In this document: positions 48,853 to 60,484 of the stretch, one piece after another
Layout: each line of letters begins with the position of its first letter
How positions within the stretch are numbered: position 1 is the first letter of the stretch
NCBI GenBank assembly: GCA_963969495.1
Contig: OZ018338.1
Span: 49,462,780-49,526,779, forward strand
Reading direction: 5' to 3'
From: Ceratothoa steindachneri
Taxonomy: Eukaryota > Arthropoda > Malacostraca > Isopoda > Cymothoidae
DNA: 64,000 bases
Translations under genes and position numbers: made by a program
Notes under the pieces: model-generated
Told to the model about the DNA's origin: nothing
What the model saw: only the letters and a program-made list of their open reading frames with translations
Database searches by the model: none

Positions 48853-49640
48853 GGGGAACAGGGAGTTAGAGGGAGAGGTGACGCCCCTTGTCGCGGGAAG
48901 AGAGCTGCTTGTGTGTTTGTTTGACTTCTCGGGCTATGCCGGCGGGAGTACCTCTCTTCTTGGTACCCCTGGTACGGCTTCCCTTGTCGATTTGGTCAGG
49001 AACGAGGTTCCAGACTAAGTGCGTCCTTCCTTCCTTTTTCACTTTTATCCTATCTCTTGCACTTATTATACAAAAAGAAAAACCAAAGAAAAACCCTGCT
49101 CCTATCGTGTCACCCGTACCTTTTTTGGCAGCTACCTCATGCCTCACAAGAGAGGCTTTGGAACTTCTATAAACAATGCCAATCGACGCTCATTGGTTGC
49201 GAGAGACTAGGACTAGAGGTGTCCTCGGCGTTGGCGCACGATGAATGGGATCAGGGTAGTTCCTCGTTAACCCCTTCCCTGGTGTGATCATTGATCATTC
49301 CCAATGACCGTTGACGGGTTCCTCTGGTAGATTGGTCCCAGGTGACGGCCCTTTGTTTCCAGGTTGGCTGCCAAGCCAATTTAAAGCCTTGGGTCGAGTC
49401 TCTTGGTTTGGCGGGATATCCACTGAACGCTGCTCCGAGATCTTGGCCGTCGTGAAGGGAACTAGTAGGAGTTTAGTAAGGGGCGTGCTCCGTTGTTCAC
49501 CTGGTTAGAAATCGATGGCCCCTTCGAGGACTGTCAGTGTTCCTTGGTGGGAGCCACGGCTCCGAGGTTTGACGACTCGGTCGGGCGAACAGAAGCACAT
49601 GGAGCGTGCCTTCTGAAAGATCCGAAACGTCTCCGATCGA
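48849..49640 (+). other. Unassigned; possible 5' UTR of LINE-B
   Basis: 49200-49640 is GC-richer and leads without a break into LINE-B ORF1. The second LINE-B copy is cut by the window edge before this point, so the 5' boundary cannot be fixed by comparison. Confidence 0.35.
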
Positions 49641-50205
49641 TAGTGGGGAGCAACTCACGCGGGGAGAACTCACCAACCCCCTTTTTTACTATTCATTGGT
49701 CGCAAAGTTTTGAGAGAGAGAAAGTGCTCAAAATAACAGGGAAAAAAGGTCCAGCTGCTCTCAAATATACATGTGCGATAGGCCAGAAGGATAAGTGGTG
49801 CGTGGATTTCACAGAGGGATGTTTTTCGAAATGCCACCCGGGAAGTATATGCACCGACTGCATCCTTAAAGGAGAGGTCCGAGAGGCAGTGGCATACTGC
49901 AATGACTGAAAGATCTTCCACAACCTCTGAAAAAAAATCTAGGGCACTGGAAAGTAAAATACAGACTCTAGAAACATAGCACGCGCTTCAGATTTGGCGT
50001 CTCGAGGAGAGAATCCTAGAGCTAGCCTCTAAACTAGAGGCCCAGTCAGCTCAAGCTCGAGACGACACTCCCACTGACTTGGGTGGTTCCGCCGATGAGA
50101 CTCCAACTCTAGGAGCTGAAACTGCATTGGCAGTGCTACTTCAACCATGCGGAGAAATTAATACGAGAAAGAAAAAGAAAAAAGAAGAAAAACAATGACC
50201 TTAAT
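49641..50205 (+). pseudogene. LINE-B ORF1, Cys-rich and coiled-coil part
   Basis: The ORF at 49493-49909 ends with a Cys-rich segment: CAIGQKDKWC, then CFSKCHPGSICTDC (spacings Cx8C, Cx3C, Cx5C, Cx2C), likely zinc-binding. Its stop is TGA at 49907-49909. In the next frame a heptad-like stretch follows (SRALESKIQTLET, then a TAG, then RLEERILELASKLEAQSA, to about 50060), then an acidic/Thr-rich part and a Lys-rich run. ORF1 of CR1/L2-type LINEs often combines zinc-binding, coiled-coil and esterase parts, which matches this order. Confidence 0.6.
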
Positions 50206-50409
50206 GTAGCTCACCCCAGTGTAGAGGATTCGAGCGTTACTGGTGCGCAAGGGAAAGTAGAAAGAGAAGAAGAGAAACGAGAAACTGAAAAAAAGACAAA
50301 TGAAGATCGAAAAAAAGGGAAGAAGAAGAAGAAGAAAAGTAGAACAACAAGGGAAATACGGAGACGAAAGAGAAAAGAGATAAGTCTCTGGAGAAGGAAA
50401 AGAGTGCCG

Positions 50410-50960
50410 AGAAATGTGCGAGGGTCATCCTTATTGGGCACCCTCAAGCACGGGCCCTGCAACCCCTGCTAGCAGCACGCCTTCGCACGAGTGCGAATGT
50501 AAGTTACATAATAGGAAGGGGAAACCAGCAGATCAGAGTAGAGGCGGAAAAATCTGAGAATTCAGTCGTTGCCCTAATGGTAAGTGGCAACGACCTCTAC
50601 CTCAGAGGAAGAAGGATAGGCCCCACAGAAAGGATTCTCAACACAGTCATGGTGCTGTGGACGACTGTGGTCTAAAAACACGCAGACATGTAGTGGTCGC
50701 GATGCTCCCGAGAAGAGGTCCAACCCGGACCGCTCACTTGAGGAACGTTTTCCTTAATCGACGCTTCGGGGATTTGTGTACGGCGGAGGGGGTCTTTTTT
50801 GTGGACCCTTACCGCACCTCCTATTGTAGAAATGATCTCTACTAAAGGGATGGAGTACATCTTTCCTTTAAAGGAAAGGCCGTACTCTGCCAAATGATAC
50901 AAGATGTCGTGGAACGGACCCTAAGTAGTGTCAGGCCTAGAGTGAAGGTGGACGTACGCC
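50410..50960 (+). pseudogene. LINE-B ORF1, SGNH-esterase-like domain, decayed
   Basis: Domain order fits the SGNH hydrolase carried by ORF1 of some CR1/L2 LINEs. Block I is VILIGHPQARALQPLL (50421-50470), where GDS is expected. Block III is LMVSGNDLYLRG (50574-50610), with the expected Gly-Asn-Asp. Block V is RDGVHLSFKGKAVL (50849-50890), with the expected Asp-x-x-His. The nucleophile position has Pro rather than Ser, and the Asp before it is His. The opposite copy also has Pro there. A TAG at 50671-50673 and a TAA at 50841-50843 break the frame. Confidence 0.7.
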
Positions 50961-50969
50961 AGTACGCTC

Positions 50970-51806
50970 GTGACACTCCTGGAAAGACCTTCTCGGAGGT
51001 CGCAAAGAGGAATGGCACAGCTCCAACAAGCAAACCGGGAAACGGAAGAGATTAGGGAGTCCTACACTCTTGGAGACTCCCTGAAAGTTCTTCTGTTCAA
51101 TGCGAGGTCAATCAGGAACAAGCTTCTTGAGCTCCGTGGCCTCGTAGCAACAGAAGACCCTGAGAGGGTAACCATAACGGAGTCGTGGATAAAACCCTCA
51201 AGCCGAGATTTTGAAGGTGAATTCACGATTCCCGGTTACCAGCTCTTGTGGAAAGATTGGCCAGACAAAGAGGGTGGCGGTGTGATGTTGTATGTCAAGG
51301 ATACTCTCAACTCGATGGATTGCAACATCGTATCCGACCATGAGCTACTAGGTGTTGACCTAGAAATAGGTCCTGCCAAATACAGTACCCTGGTGCTTTA
51401 CAGACCCGTTGACCAACTCTTAGAACAGGACAGGAGCCTGTACCAGCTGTTAGGCGAACTTGTAAAAGACAGATTGTGTATCGTCATGGGGGATTTCAAC
51501 ACACAAGTTGACTGGGAAACGAGTGAACCCTGTGGCGAGAACGCACTACTCCTGGAGTTCGTGAATAACGACTTCCTGACTCAATGGGTGAAAGAGCCAA
51601 CGAGAGGAGACAATATCCTCGACTTGGTTTTCACCTCTGAGGATGACATCTTTGAGGACCACTCTGTTGGCGAAGAGCTCGGTGGAAGTGATCACCGACT
51701 AATTAGATTTGTAGTCAAAGTCCAGAAAGCAGGGCCTGCAACTAGTAAATCGAGGAAACGATTTGAGAAGAGCAGACTTTGCAGGTCTTCGTGCTGGACT
51801 GACTGA
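50970..51806 (+). pseudogene. LINE-B ORF2: AP-endonuclease domain
   Basis: Best preserved domain of the window. VLLFNARSIRNKLLELRGLV holds the Asn motif, ITESWI the Glu, GVMLYVKDTLNS and HELLGVDLEI follow, LCIVMGDFNTQVDW is GDFN, GDNILDLVFTS is typical of CR1, and GGSDHRLIRF is SDH, so all catalytic motifs are intact. The frame fails between VVKVQKAGPATSKS and the true continuation RRADFAGLRAGL (51763 on), a shift also present in the second copy. TGA at 51804-51806 ends this segment. Confidence 0.9.
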
Positions 51807-52495
51807 CGCGAGGCTAGAAGTGTGCGATGCTGTTGAAGACTCGTGGAACAGTTTCAAAACCACATTCATGAGTCTTCAATCGCGTTTCATCCCTCTGAAA
51901 TGCACCCGTCGGTCTTCTGTTCAACCAAAGTGGTTTAATCGAGAAATCGGCCAACTGCTTAGGGAGAAGAGAAATGTGTACCGGCAATCGAAGATCTCGG
52001 GTGACATTGACGAATACCGGAGGCTATCCAGGAGAGTGAAGTCCAGCATAAGGGCGGCTAAGCGGTCTGAGGAACTCCGAGTGGCGAGACTCTGTAAAGA
52101 GAATCCCAAGGAGTTTTTTGGATATGTAAACAGCCGTAAACCAATCCGTTGAACGATTAGCCCTTTGAGGAATGAAGAGGGGACATTGAAGCACTCAGCT
52201 GTAGAAAATGCTAACTGCCTGAACGACTACTTCTCTTCAGTGTTTACTGAAGAGTGTAGTCCCATCTCCCAGTCAACGGATTCCTACTCGGGGGGAAAAG
52301 CTGGAGGATATGGACTTCACCGAAGTAGAAATAAAAAAGATCACTGACCTAATGACGAATAAGTCACCTGGCCTGGATGAGTTTCTACCTAAAGTGTCGA
52401 AAGAAGTGCGTGATGAAGTATCACGACACCTGAGCGCAATCTTGAACATGTCAATCCGGACCGAATGTGTTCCTAGAGACTAGCGTGAAGCGGAG
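51760..52495 (+). pseudogene. LINE-B ORF2: linker between endonuclease and RT
   Basis: RADFAGLRAGLTDARLEVCD, QPKWFNREIGQLLREKRN and EFFGYVNSRKPIR (to 52149) are the usual CR1 linker. Then TGA (52150-52152), and in the same frame LRNEEGTLKHSAVENANCLN DYFSSVFTEE. At the run of six Gs at 52270-52275 the frame shifts to EKLEDMDFTEVEIKKI, continuing SPGLDEFLPKVSKEV. TAG at 52481-52483 replaces the conserved Trp before REAEVTPIFKKGD. All three lesions are also in the minus-strand copy. Confidence 0.85.
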
Positions 52496-53760
52496 GTGAC
52501 TCCTATCTTCAAGAAAGGAGACCGTAGCCAACCGTCGAACTACCGACCTATCAGTCTGACTTCGATAGTCGGTAAACTCATGGAAAGCATGATGGTGGAC
52601 AAAATGACGTCGCATTTAGAGTCAAAGCTGCTACTGAGGATATCCCAGTACGGCTTCCGAAAGCAACGGTCATGCCTGACGAACCTTGTGGAATTCTTCC
52701 ACTTCTTTTTCAGTGAGCACGATCAGGACAAGGCGGTGGATGTGGTCTACTTAGATTTTCCGAAAGCCTTTGATAAGGTACCACACCGCCGCCTTCTCCG
52801 GAAGTTGCGAGCGCTGGGCATAGACGGAAAAGTAGCCAGCTGGATAGAGAACTGGTAAAATGGCAGACGGCAACGGGTGTTGGTGAATGACTAGGCTTCT
52901 GAGTGGGTGCCCGTTAATAGCGGGGTGCCTCAAGGTTCTGTCCTGAGACCACTACTATTCATCATCTACGTCAACGACATGGTTGCCAAGAATTCTAAAT
53001 TTGCCGATGATACCAAGCTTGATATGAACATTGCAAAGGATGGAAATATTGCCCGCCTGCAAGATGATCTTGGGAAGATTGGGGAGTGGTCGGATACGTA
53101 GCAAATGCCTTTCAACGTGAGTAAATGCAAAGGGATGCATATCGGCCACCAAAATCCACCGACACTGAGAAGGACTTGGTTGTAACTATCACCAGTGACC
53201 TCAAGTTCTCGAAACAGTGTATTGATGTGGAGAAGAAAGCCCAAAGGATGTTAGGGTATATAAAGCGACAGTTTGGATATCGTAACAAGGAGATAGTACT
53301 GTGTCTGTACAACTCCCTCGTCCGACCGCACCTGGAGTATGCCGTACAATTTTGGAGTTCTTCGTTTCGAAAGGACATCGCGAGATTGGAACGCGTCCAA
53401 GCCAGGGCAACCAAACTGATTCCCTCTATCAGACATAAAAGTTATGAAGATTGATTAAGGGAATTAGATATGTTCTCGCTGGAGACCCGGAGACTAGGTG
53501 GTCAGCTTCTCGAAGTGTTTAAAATACTTCGAGGCTTCGACAGACTGGACTACGGGGATATTTTCCAGCTCAGCGAGGGGAGAACAAGAAATCCCGGCTA
53601 CAAACTTGAACTGAAGCAATACCAGCGTGATCTGTGTGGGAAATTCTTCACATACAGTATCTGTGGTAGTTGGAACGCACTTGCGACGGAAGTTGTCAAC
53701 AGTGAATCTGTTGACCAGTTCAACTCAAGATTACATAAAATCTTTCGAAATCACCGTTAA
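52496..53760 (+). pseudogene. LINE-B ORF2: reverse transcriptase and C-terminus
   Basis: VTPIFKKGDRSQPSNYRPIS (fingers), ISQYGFRKQRSCLTNL, motif A VVYLDFPKAFDKVPHRRLL (52740-52800), stops at 52857 and about 52892 unique to this copy, motif B SGVPQGSVLRPLLFI (52915-52960), motif C KFADDTKLDM (52999-53028; the YxDD equivalent is FADD), then RQFGYRNKEIVLCLYNSLVR and ATKLIPSIRHKSYED. TGA at 53452-53454 precedes LRELDMFSLETRRLGGQLLE and the tail CGKFFTYSICGSWNALATEV to 53760. Compared with the minus-strand copy, a three-residue DSD is absent before MVAK. Confidence 0.9.
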
Positions 53761-53880
53761 GATCCTCGCGAGTGATCTTCGAGGATTGCGCTAAAGTACC
53801 CCCCTTGTATGGATCGTAAGGTCTTCTACGGTACTTTTCTTCCTTGTAGCTCCTTGTAGCTCATATTCCTGATCAACACC
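53761..53880 (+). mobile_element. LINE-B 3' UTR and end (plus copy)
   Basis: ccgtaaggtcttct-type sequence (cgtaaggtcttctacggtac at 53816) is shared with the minus copy. It then ends with a short tandem repeat (ccttgtagctccttgtagctc, 53850-53871), as CR1-group 3' ends do. The part between 53760 and 53810 is unlike the other copy. Confidence 0.65.
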
Positions 53881-54830
53881 ATTCCCTTCTACCTGGGGGT
53901 TATCTTTCTCATCAACGGCGCTCATTGAAATGGCATTTCCTGACTTGACCTCACTTTCTAGTCCGTCTCCACGTAGCTCATCAGACCACTATAATCTGCT
54001 TTTCTAAATTTTGGGATTATATTTTTTTTATCGTGTTAAATACTGGTTTTTTTTTTTTAACTTAAATGTAATTTCGCATCGGTCGCTATTTCCAAAATTT
54101 CCCCCAATCTCTGTATCGCTAATGCTTTCTCTATTTGTTAGAACTAAATCCAATATATTATCACCCTTAGTGGATTGGATTGGTTTATAACCTGTCTAAG
54201 AAAATTATCTTGCACCATATTAAAGAAATTCTCCAGTCACCTGATCACCCACAAGATCTTCTATCTCCGTCCCGCCACAGATTACACGAAGCTTCCTTAC
54301 TAAGATTTGGTGGTGTATATATTGATCCTATGATATGTTTATCCTTTCCATCCTTAACATCTAACCATAATGACCCTCTGTCAGCGCCTGTTTTAATTGT
54401 AGTGTTTTTACTATACAATGGAAATTATCTCTAATATAAATAATCCCCCCTCTCCTTTCCTCCTATTCCTATCTCTATGAAATATATTATAACCATCAAT
54501 TTGGACCTCGGCTCTAAAGTTCTTTCCTGCCAAATCGAGCCATGACTCTGTTTTTGCAATAACATCAAAATTCTCTTCACTCACTTAACAAATCCATCTT
54601 ATTCCTTATGCTCCTACTATTTGTGTAGTAGATTTTCAATGTATCTATTTCTCTTTATGGTCTTATCATTACTACACTCTACCTTCCTAGTCCTCTGCTC
54701 ATTCCCACATCTGTTGCTCTCCAAATTCATCTGAATTCCCTCACCCTTCCATGCCCCGCCCTAATTACCCTGACAACCTATAGCTATACTTCCCTTGAGA
54801 ACTTTCTCTTTCTGGACACACGTGGCACAC
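53881..54830 (-). pseudogene. CR1-type LINE endonuclease fragment (separate element)
   Basis: The minus strand encodes KGDNILDLVLTNRESISDTE (54110-54170), the characteristic CR1 endonuclease segment, followed by GxxSD-like and upstream EN parts out to about 54800. No RT follows on its 3' side because the element meets the LINE-B 3' end at about 53880. Similar in type to LINE-C, so possibly the same family. Many stops. Confidence 0.65.
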
Positions 54831-55800
54831 TCAAACCTCTTGCCACCTTTTTGATATTAGGTCCAACTCGAGGGAGAACTCGACGTATATATGCGTCTGT
54901 GGCAGAAGGGTAGGCCACAAAGCCCAATGGGCGTTAACAGATAACGCTATTTATTTAAATTTGAGACCACTTTTTACTCGTGAGCTTAGGTCATCAGACT
55001 TCCACGGCGTGCTACCAAGGTCGATCCCAAGTCGCATATTGGCGCACGCGCTGAGCTTGCCTAGTGGGCGCAGGCAGCTACATCCACTCAGGTGTCATCA
55101 CGCGCATGGCCATTCACACCACGTTCTATCTTCCTTCGCGCACACAACAAATCACTCTTCCGACTAAAAACCTGCCGAAGGGGTTTCCTTATCCCCGCTC
55201 TCCCGTGGGCCACGGATGGTTCCTACGCTCGCTGGTTAGTGCTAAAGCACACCGCTACAACAATTTTGCCCCCCTCCCCTTCCAAAGAAGACTGGACTCT
55301 GGTCCCCATGGGCTTGACTGTGTATGTCATTCTGATCTTTATGTGAATTTCATCTGAATGGGGATCCCGCCCACAATTGGAAAAGGGGGGGGGGGCGGGC
55401 ATAACGAAGATTAGTACACTCGGGGGAGACCTGTTTTGCTGGGAGAGTTCGTGCCCTACCGGTCCCCATCAACCCACGTAATCTCCTCATTTTAGTTCTC
55501 GAGCTATTTTCAATAAATAATAATAAATCCCATTTAGTCTCCTTGAGTTGACCTTGATAACCTATTATTCCACTACGTTCCCGAGAAATTCAACCTCTTT
55601 AAATTTTCCCTAAAAAAAAAATGTCCTGAAAGAGTATTTTCTACGCAACTTCTGTTGTCACTGTGCCAACCTCACAATTCAGGCCGGAAGCGAGCTAAAG
55701 AGTGGCACCAGTTTGAAAAGAGAGTTTTCGCTCAAATGGCCCGATGCAGTTCCGTTTGTAGAGTGAGAAACTCCGATGTGTCCTTTTATCGAGTCTTTTT
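54831..55800. other. No supported gene
   Basis: Three overlapping ORFs at 54961-55357 have no domain. G-run at 55385-55396. Otherwise unassigned. Confidence 0.35.
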
Positions 55801-55804
55801 ATGC

Positions 55805-56265
55805 TAGTATTTAGATCCAAGGATCATGGGGTATCTAGGCCCAAAGGTGATTGTGTATCTAGGTCCAAGGATCATTATGTATCTAGGCCCAAGTATCATT
55901 GGAGATCTAGCCCCAAGGATCATTAAGTATCTAACCCCAAGGATCTTTATTTATCTAGGCCCAAGTATCATTGTGGATTAAGTCCCAAGGATCATTAAGT
56001 ATCTAACCCCAAGGATGATTAGGTATCTAGGCCCAAAGGTGATTGTGTATCTAGGTCCAAGGATCATTATGTATCTAGGCCCAAGTATCATTGGAGATCT
56101 AGCCCCAAGGATCATTAAGTATCTAACCCCAAGGATCTTTATTTATCTAGGCCCAAGTATCATTGTGGATTAAGTCCCAAGGATCATTAAATATCTAACC
56201 CCAAGGATGATTAGGTATCTAGCCCCAACGATGATTAGGTATCTAGCACAAAGATCATTGGGGGG
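55805..56265. repeat. 24-bp minisatellite with 192-bp higher-order unit
   Basis: The unit resembles tatctaggcccaaggatcat plus tatg, about 19 copies. The block starting gtatctaggcccaaaggtga at 55831 recurs at 56023, giving a 192-bp period of eight units, with each variant repeated in order. Confidence 0.9.
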
Positions 56266-57960
56266 GCTAAATTTTTAGAAATATTTTTTATAAATACCAT
56301 CTTGATATTTAAATTTTAGGTTCGCCGTAATTACATAGATCTAAAGTTGTGAATGGAGTGATAAGAAAAAGTCACTTACCAGCCAGTTCGTTATTAGCTA
56401 CCGCGACTACCAAGCCAACAAAAGTTCAGAGTTCATAAGTAGCATTATTGTAGTTTTTTAGGTTGAGATTATCGGATTTTGTTATGATAATACATACAAA
56501 CACTTGTATCATAAAATTGATTTATAAAATGATATTTAATATAATTAGTTTAGGAAATAGAATTGCAAATGGGATTTGAGGATTGTAAAGATGGTGTTTG
56601 CTACAAAATTATTGGAATGGACTTCCAGAATTGGCGATGAATTCTTAGAAAGTTTGAAGGCATTTTAACTTATGGAATGGCTAGGGGCAAAATACAATTA
56701 CAGAGCTTTACTATGCAGTCAGTTCTTCCAACTAGTAAGCAAACCAGGCAGTTCACAAAACAAAAGTGGTAATATGAAGCTGGAGCCACAGACAAAATAA
56801 CCTCTTCCAGAAGATATCTGTGAGTAAATGTACACGCTTGCTGTGTAATGTTTCACACAAGGGAGAACTTCTCCCTTGTGTGTAACTGAAATCATATTAT
56901 TATTTTAGGCTAAAAGATTTGGGCCCCCCGTGTCTCCTTACCTGGGATGGGATATATAGGCCTCAAGGACTCTAACAAATGTTTCGATGACTTCAGTATC
57001 TTACCATCTTTAATTCTCTCACGTTGGAATATATGAGCCTTCTATGAGCGGACATCCCGGCGTTTCCTCACCAAGATTTGACAACTCTAGCAATTCATGG
57101 AGGCTGTTCGTCATTTGGACCGCCACGGGAAGACGGAGGGTAGAATTAGAAATTGCTTAATTTTAATGACCATTAATTAAAAAATATATATATTCCAGCC
57201 AAAGCCTTGTCTCGTGACATTCAGAAATGACCAACTTAAACGCAAATCTTTCTTTTAAAGGCAAATTTCGGCAAACTCGGTTGATTGGTTCGCGTCGCCG
57301 CTGTTCCTTCGGCCATTCAAATTATTCAACTACTCTCTCTAGCCTCTGCTGTCGTCGCGGAATGAGGCCAGGTTTAGGAGAGTTGCGTTCCATTTCAGTT
57401 CCTATCATTCCACATTCCAAGTACTAAATTCTTGCTTGTACCTTACATTTTCACTTCCATTAAGTGCGCCACAATTTAACACCCTTCAGCCCCTCCCCCC
57501 CCAAAAAAAAAAAATGGCATACATTCTTTTATTTTGAATAAATAAAATAAAAAAACTAAATTGCCTGAATTAAAAATAAATAAATAAAAAATAAATAATT
57601 TGGAAAACTAATCGCGTCAATAAGCCACGCATCGCAGTCTCGTCCAGGTAACGAGGCTATTTCCAAGTGGATCCTTTTCCGTTTCCGGGGCAACGGGCTT
57701 AGTTGCCAGGCTGTGCTTCTTCTCGCGAATCCAATCTCATTTGTGAATTCCGAAAGGCCCGCGGGTTTGGAACCCTTCGGTAGGTCGCTCTGGCTGTTTA
57801 TGCAAGGAATTGCGCTACATTTGCATTTGCAAACTGATTTGGGAATGAATTTACGGAGGTGGGGTGGATAAGAGTAGCTTGTATTGTATTAAATATAGTT
57901 CCTCTCTCAAGTAAGAACACGTCCGTTAGACACGTTATTAGTTCCACGGTCGAAGGGGCC
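56266..57960. other. No supported gene; palindrome at 56854-56882
   Basis: 56854-56867 (cacacaagggagaa) and 56869-56882 pair perfectly around one base. Otherwise AT-rich, unassigned. Confidence 0.45.
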
Positions 57961-58212
57961 GTATCTCACTATGTCGGTCGATACGTCGGTCCCCGTTTTG
58001 CTTTTCTTTTGTTTTGGTAATACCATTGTAACTATTCGGCCGGTTCTAACGAAATTTGAAACCTTTATGTTGTTTTACATTCTCTTTCGAATGATGTAAT
58101 TACCAAGGCCCTCCTAAGGTTAGTACAGGAATTATTGAAAGTTTTGAAGGTCGTAAGGTCATAAATCAGAATAAGTGAGAGCACGCGGCTTTGGTCAGCA
58201 GACCTTGTTTCA
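57961..58212. repeat. Dispersed repeat, second copy
   Basis: Homologous to 40605-40955 but without the internal duplication. Starts at tatctcactatgtcggtcg and ends ggtcagcagaccttgttt. Both copies lie in the same orientation. Confidence 0.8.
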
Positions 58213-59179
58213 GATTTTACGTGTCTGATGTAATTTTTACGAGTTATATTATAGTCCACAGTGTTCCTGGATATTGCGCGGTGAATATGATCATCGTGAA
58301 AGAAATGAGTGTGATTTCCTAACGGTGTCAGCGTGGGGATTTCTGTGTTTACAGTTTACATAAAATAGCGCGTAGTACAACACGGTCCGTACAAAATTTG
58401 GAAAATCGTGAAAATTATACTAATGAAGATTTCGTTTTGAAACTACTGTATGTTGATCACGTAACATTGTTTGTGTTTTAAATGTGAAAAAGTGACCACA
58501 AATGAATAAAAATACAAGATATCAAACTGCAAATTTGACCATTTTATCAGTGTTAAATGTTATTTGTGTTATCATCTAACATTATGTTACATTAGATGCA
58601 ATATTTAACTATATACAGTGCTGTGCTGAGTGTATTAAATAATAGGATAAGTGTTTATATTTTTAAAATATTTTTGAAAAAATTGGAATTCATTCCAGTT
58701 GCATTATTGCAATAAGATTGTGATTTTCAATTGCCAAATGAGGTTATTTCATATATTTATGCAATGATAAACAATGAGGGCTGTGCATTACTTACTCAAA
58801 AATGTTCTATAAAATTAAGAAATTTATAACTTTTTATATTATTTTTGATATATATGTAAAAATGTTGTAAAATAACATTCGTGTACCATTTAGTAGTTAT
58901 AGATCCTTTAATTTCAGTTCTGGCATATAAAAAAAAAGTTACAAAAAATGGTATCAAGGGCGTACAGAGCGTGTCGTACATGGTCATGATCCATACAAAA
59001 AACTTTTTCCAAAAAGGACACCATAAATCTAAACTTAGTAAACATATTTCAAAGTTCTGTATGTGGAAAATAAAGGTATTTATGTGAGCTACTTGTTGGG
59101 CACTTTGGTTTTCTGCTAACTTTAAACTTTAGTTTTGATGACCAGAAAAAACACTAGCAGTACGATCCGTGTCCACCTG

Positions 59180-59184
<5 letters not shown>
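58213..59184. other. No supported gene
   Basis: Very AT-rich. ORFs at 58796-58987 and 58881-59087 overlap on opposite strands with no domain. Confidence 0.35.

Positions 59185-59229
<45 letters not shown>
59185..59229. repeat. (TA)n microsatellite
   Basis: About 22 TA units. Confidence 0.95.
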
Positions 59230-60338
<1,109 letters not shown>

Positions 60339-60352
60339 AGAGAGAGAGAGAG

Positions 60353-60480
60353 TAACAAGGAAAGAAAGTACCCTAGAAGACCTTACGGTCCATTCAAGGA
60401 GGACACCTTTGGACTAGCAGTCGAGCTGGCACATCTCTGCTCAAATGCTTTACGTCCTTAAACGGCCACTTTTCAAGTCC
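60353..60480 (-). mobile_element. LINE-B 3' UTR (minus copy)
   Basis: On the minus strand ggaccgtaaggtcttctagg and gtactttctttccttgt match the plus copy's 53812-53850. The 100 bp before that (agcagagatgtgccagctcg...) is absent from the plus copy, so the two UTRs differ. Confidence 0.7.
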
Positions 60481-60484
60481 CTGT

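Noticed and set aside
49311..49640. Host exon upstream of LINE-B
   Set aside because: It runs continuously into LINE-B ORF1 and shows no domain or splice structure; 5' UTR of the element is simpler.
54961..55357. Three overlapping plus-strand ORFs
   Set aside because: Same region read in three frames with no domain. A tRNA-like look near 55030 did not hold up, as there is no proper A/B box pair.
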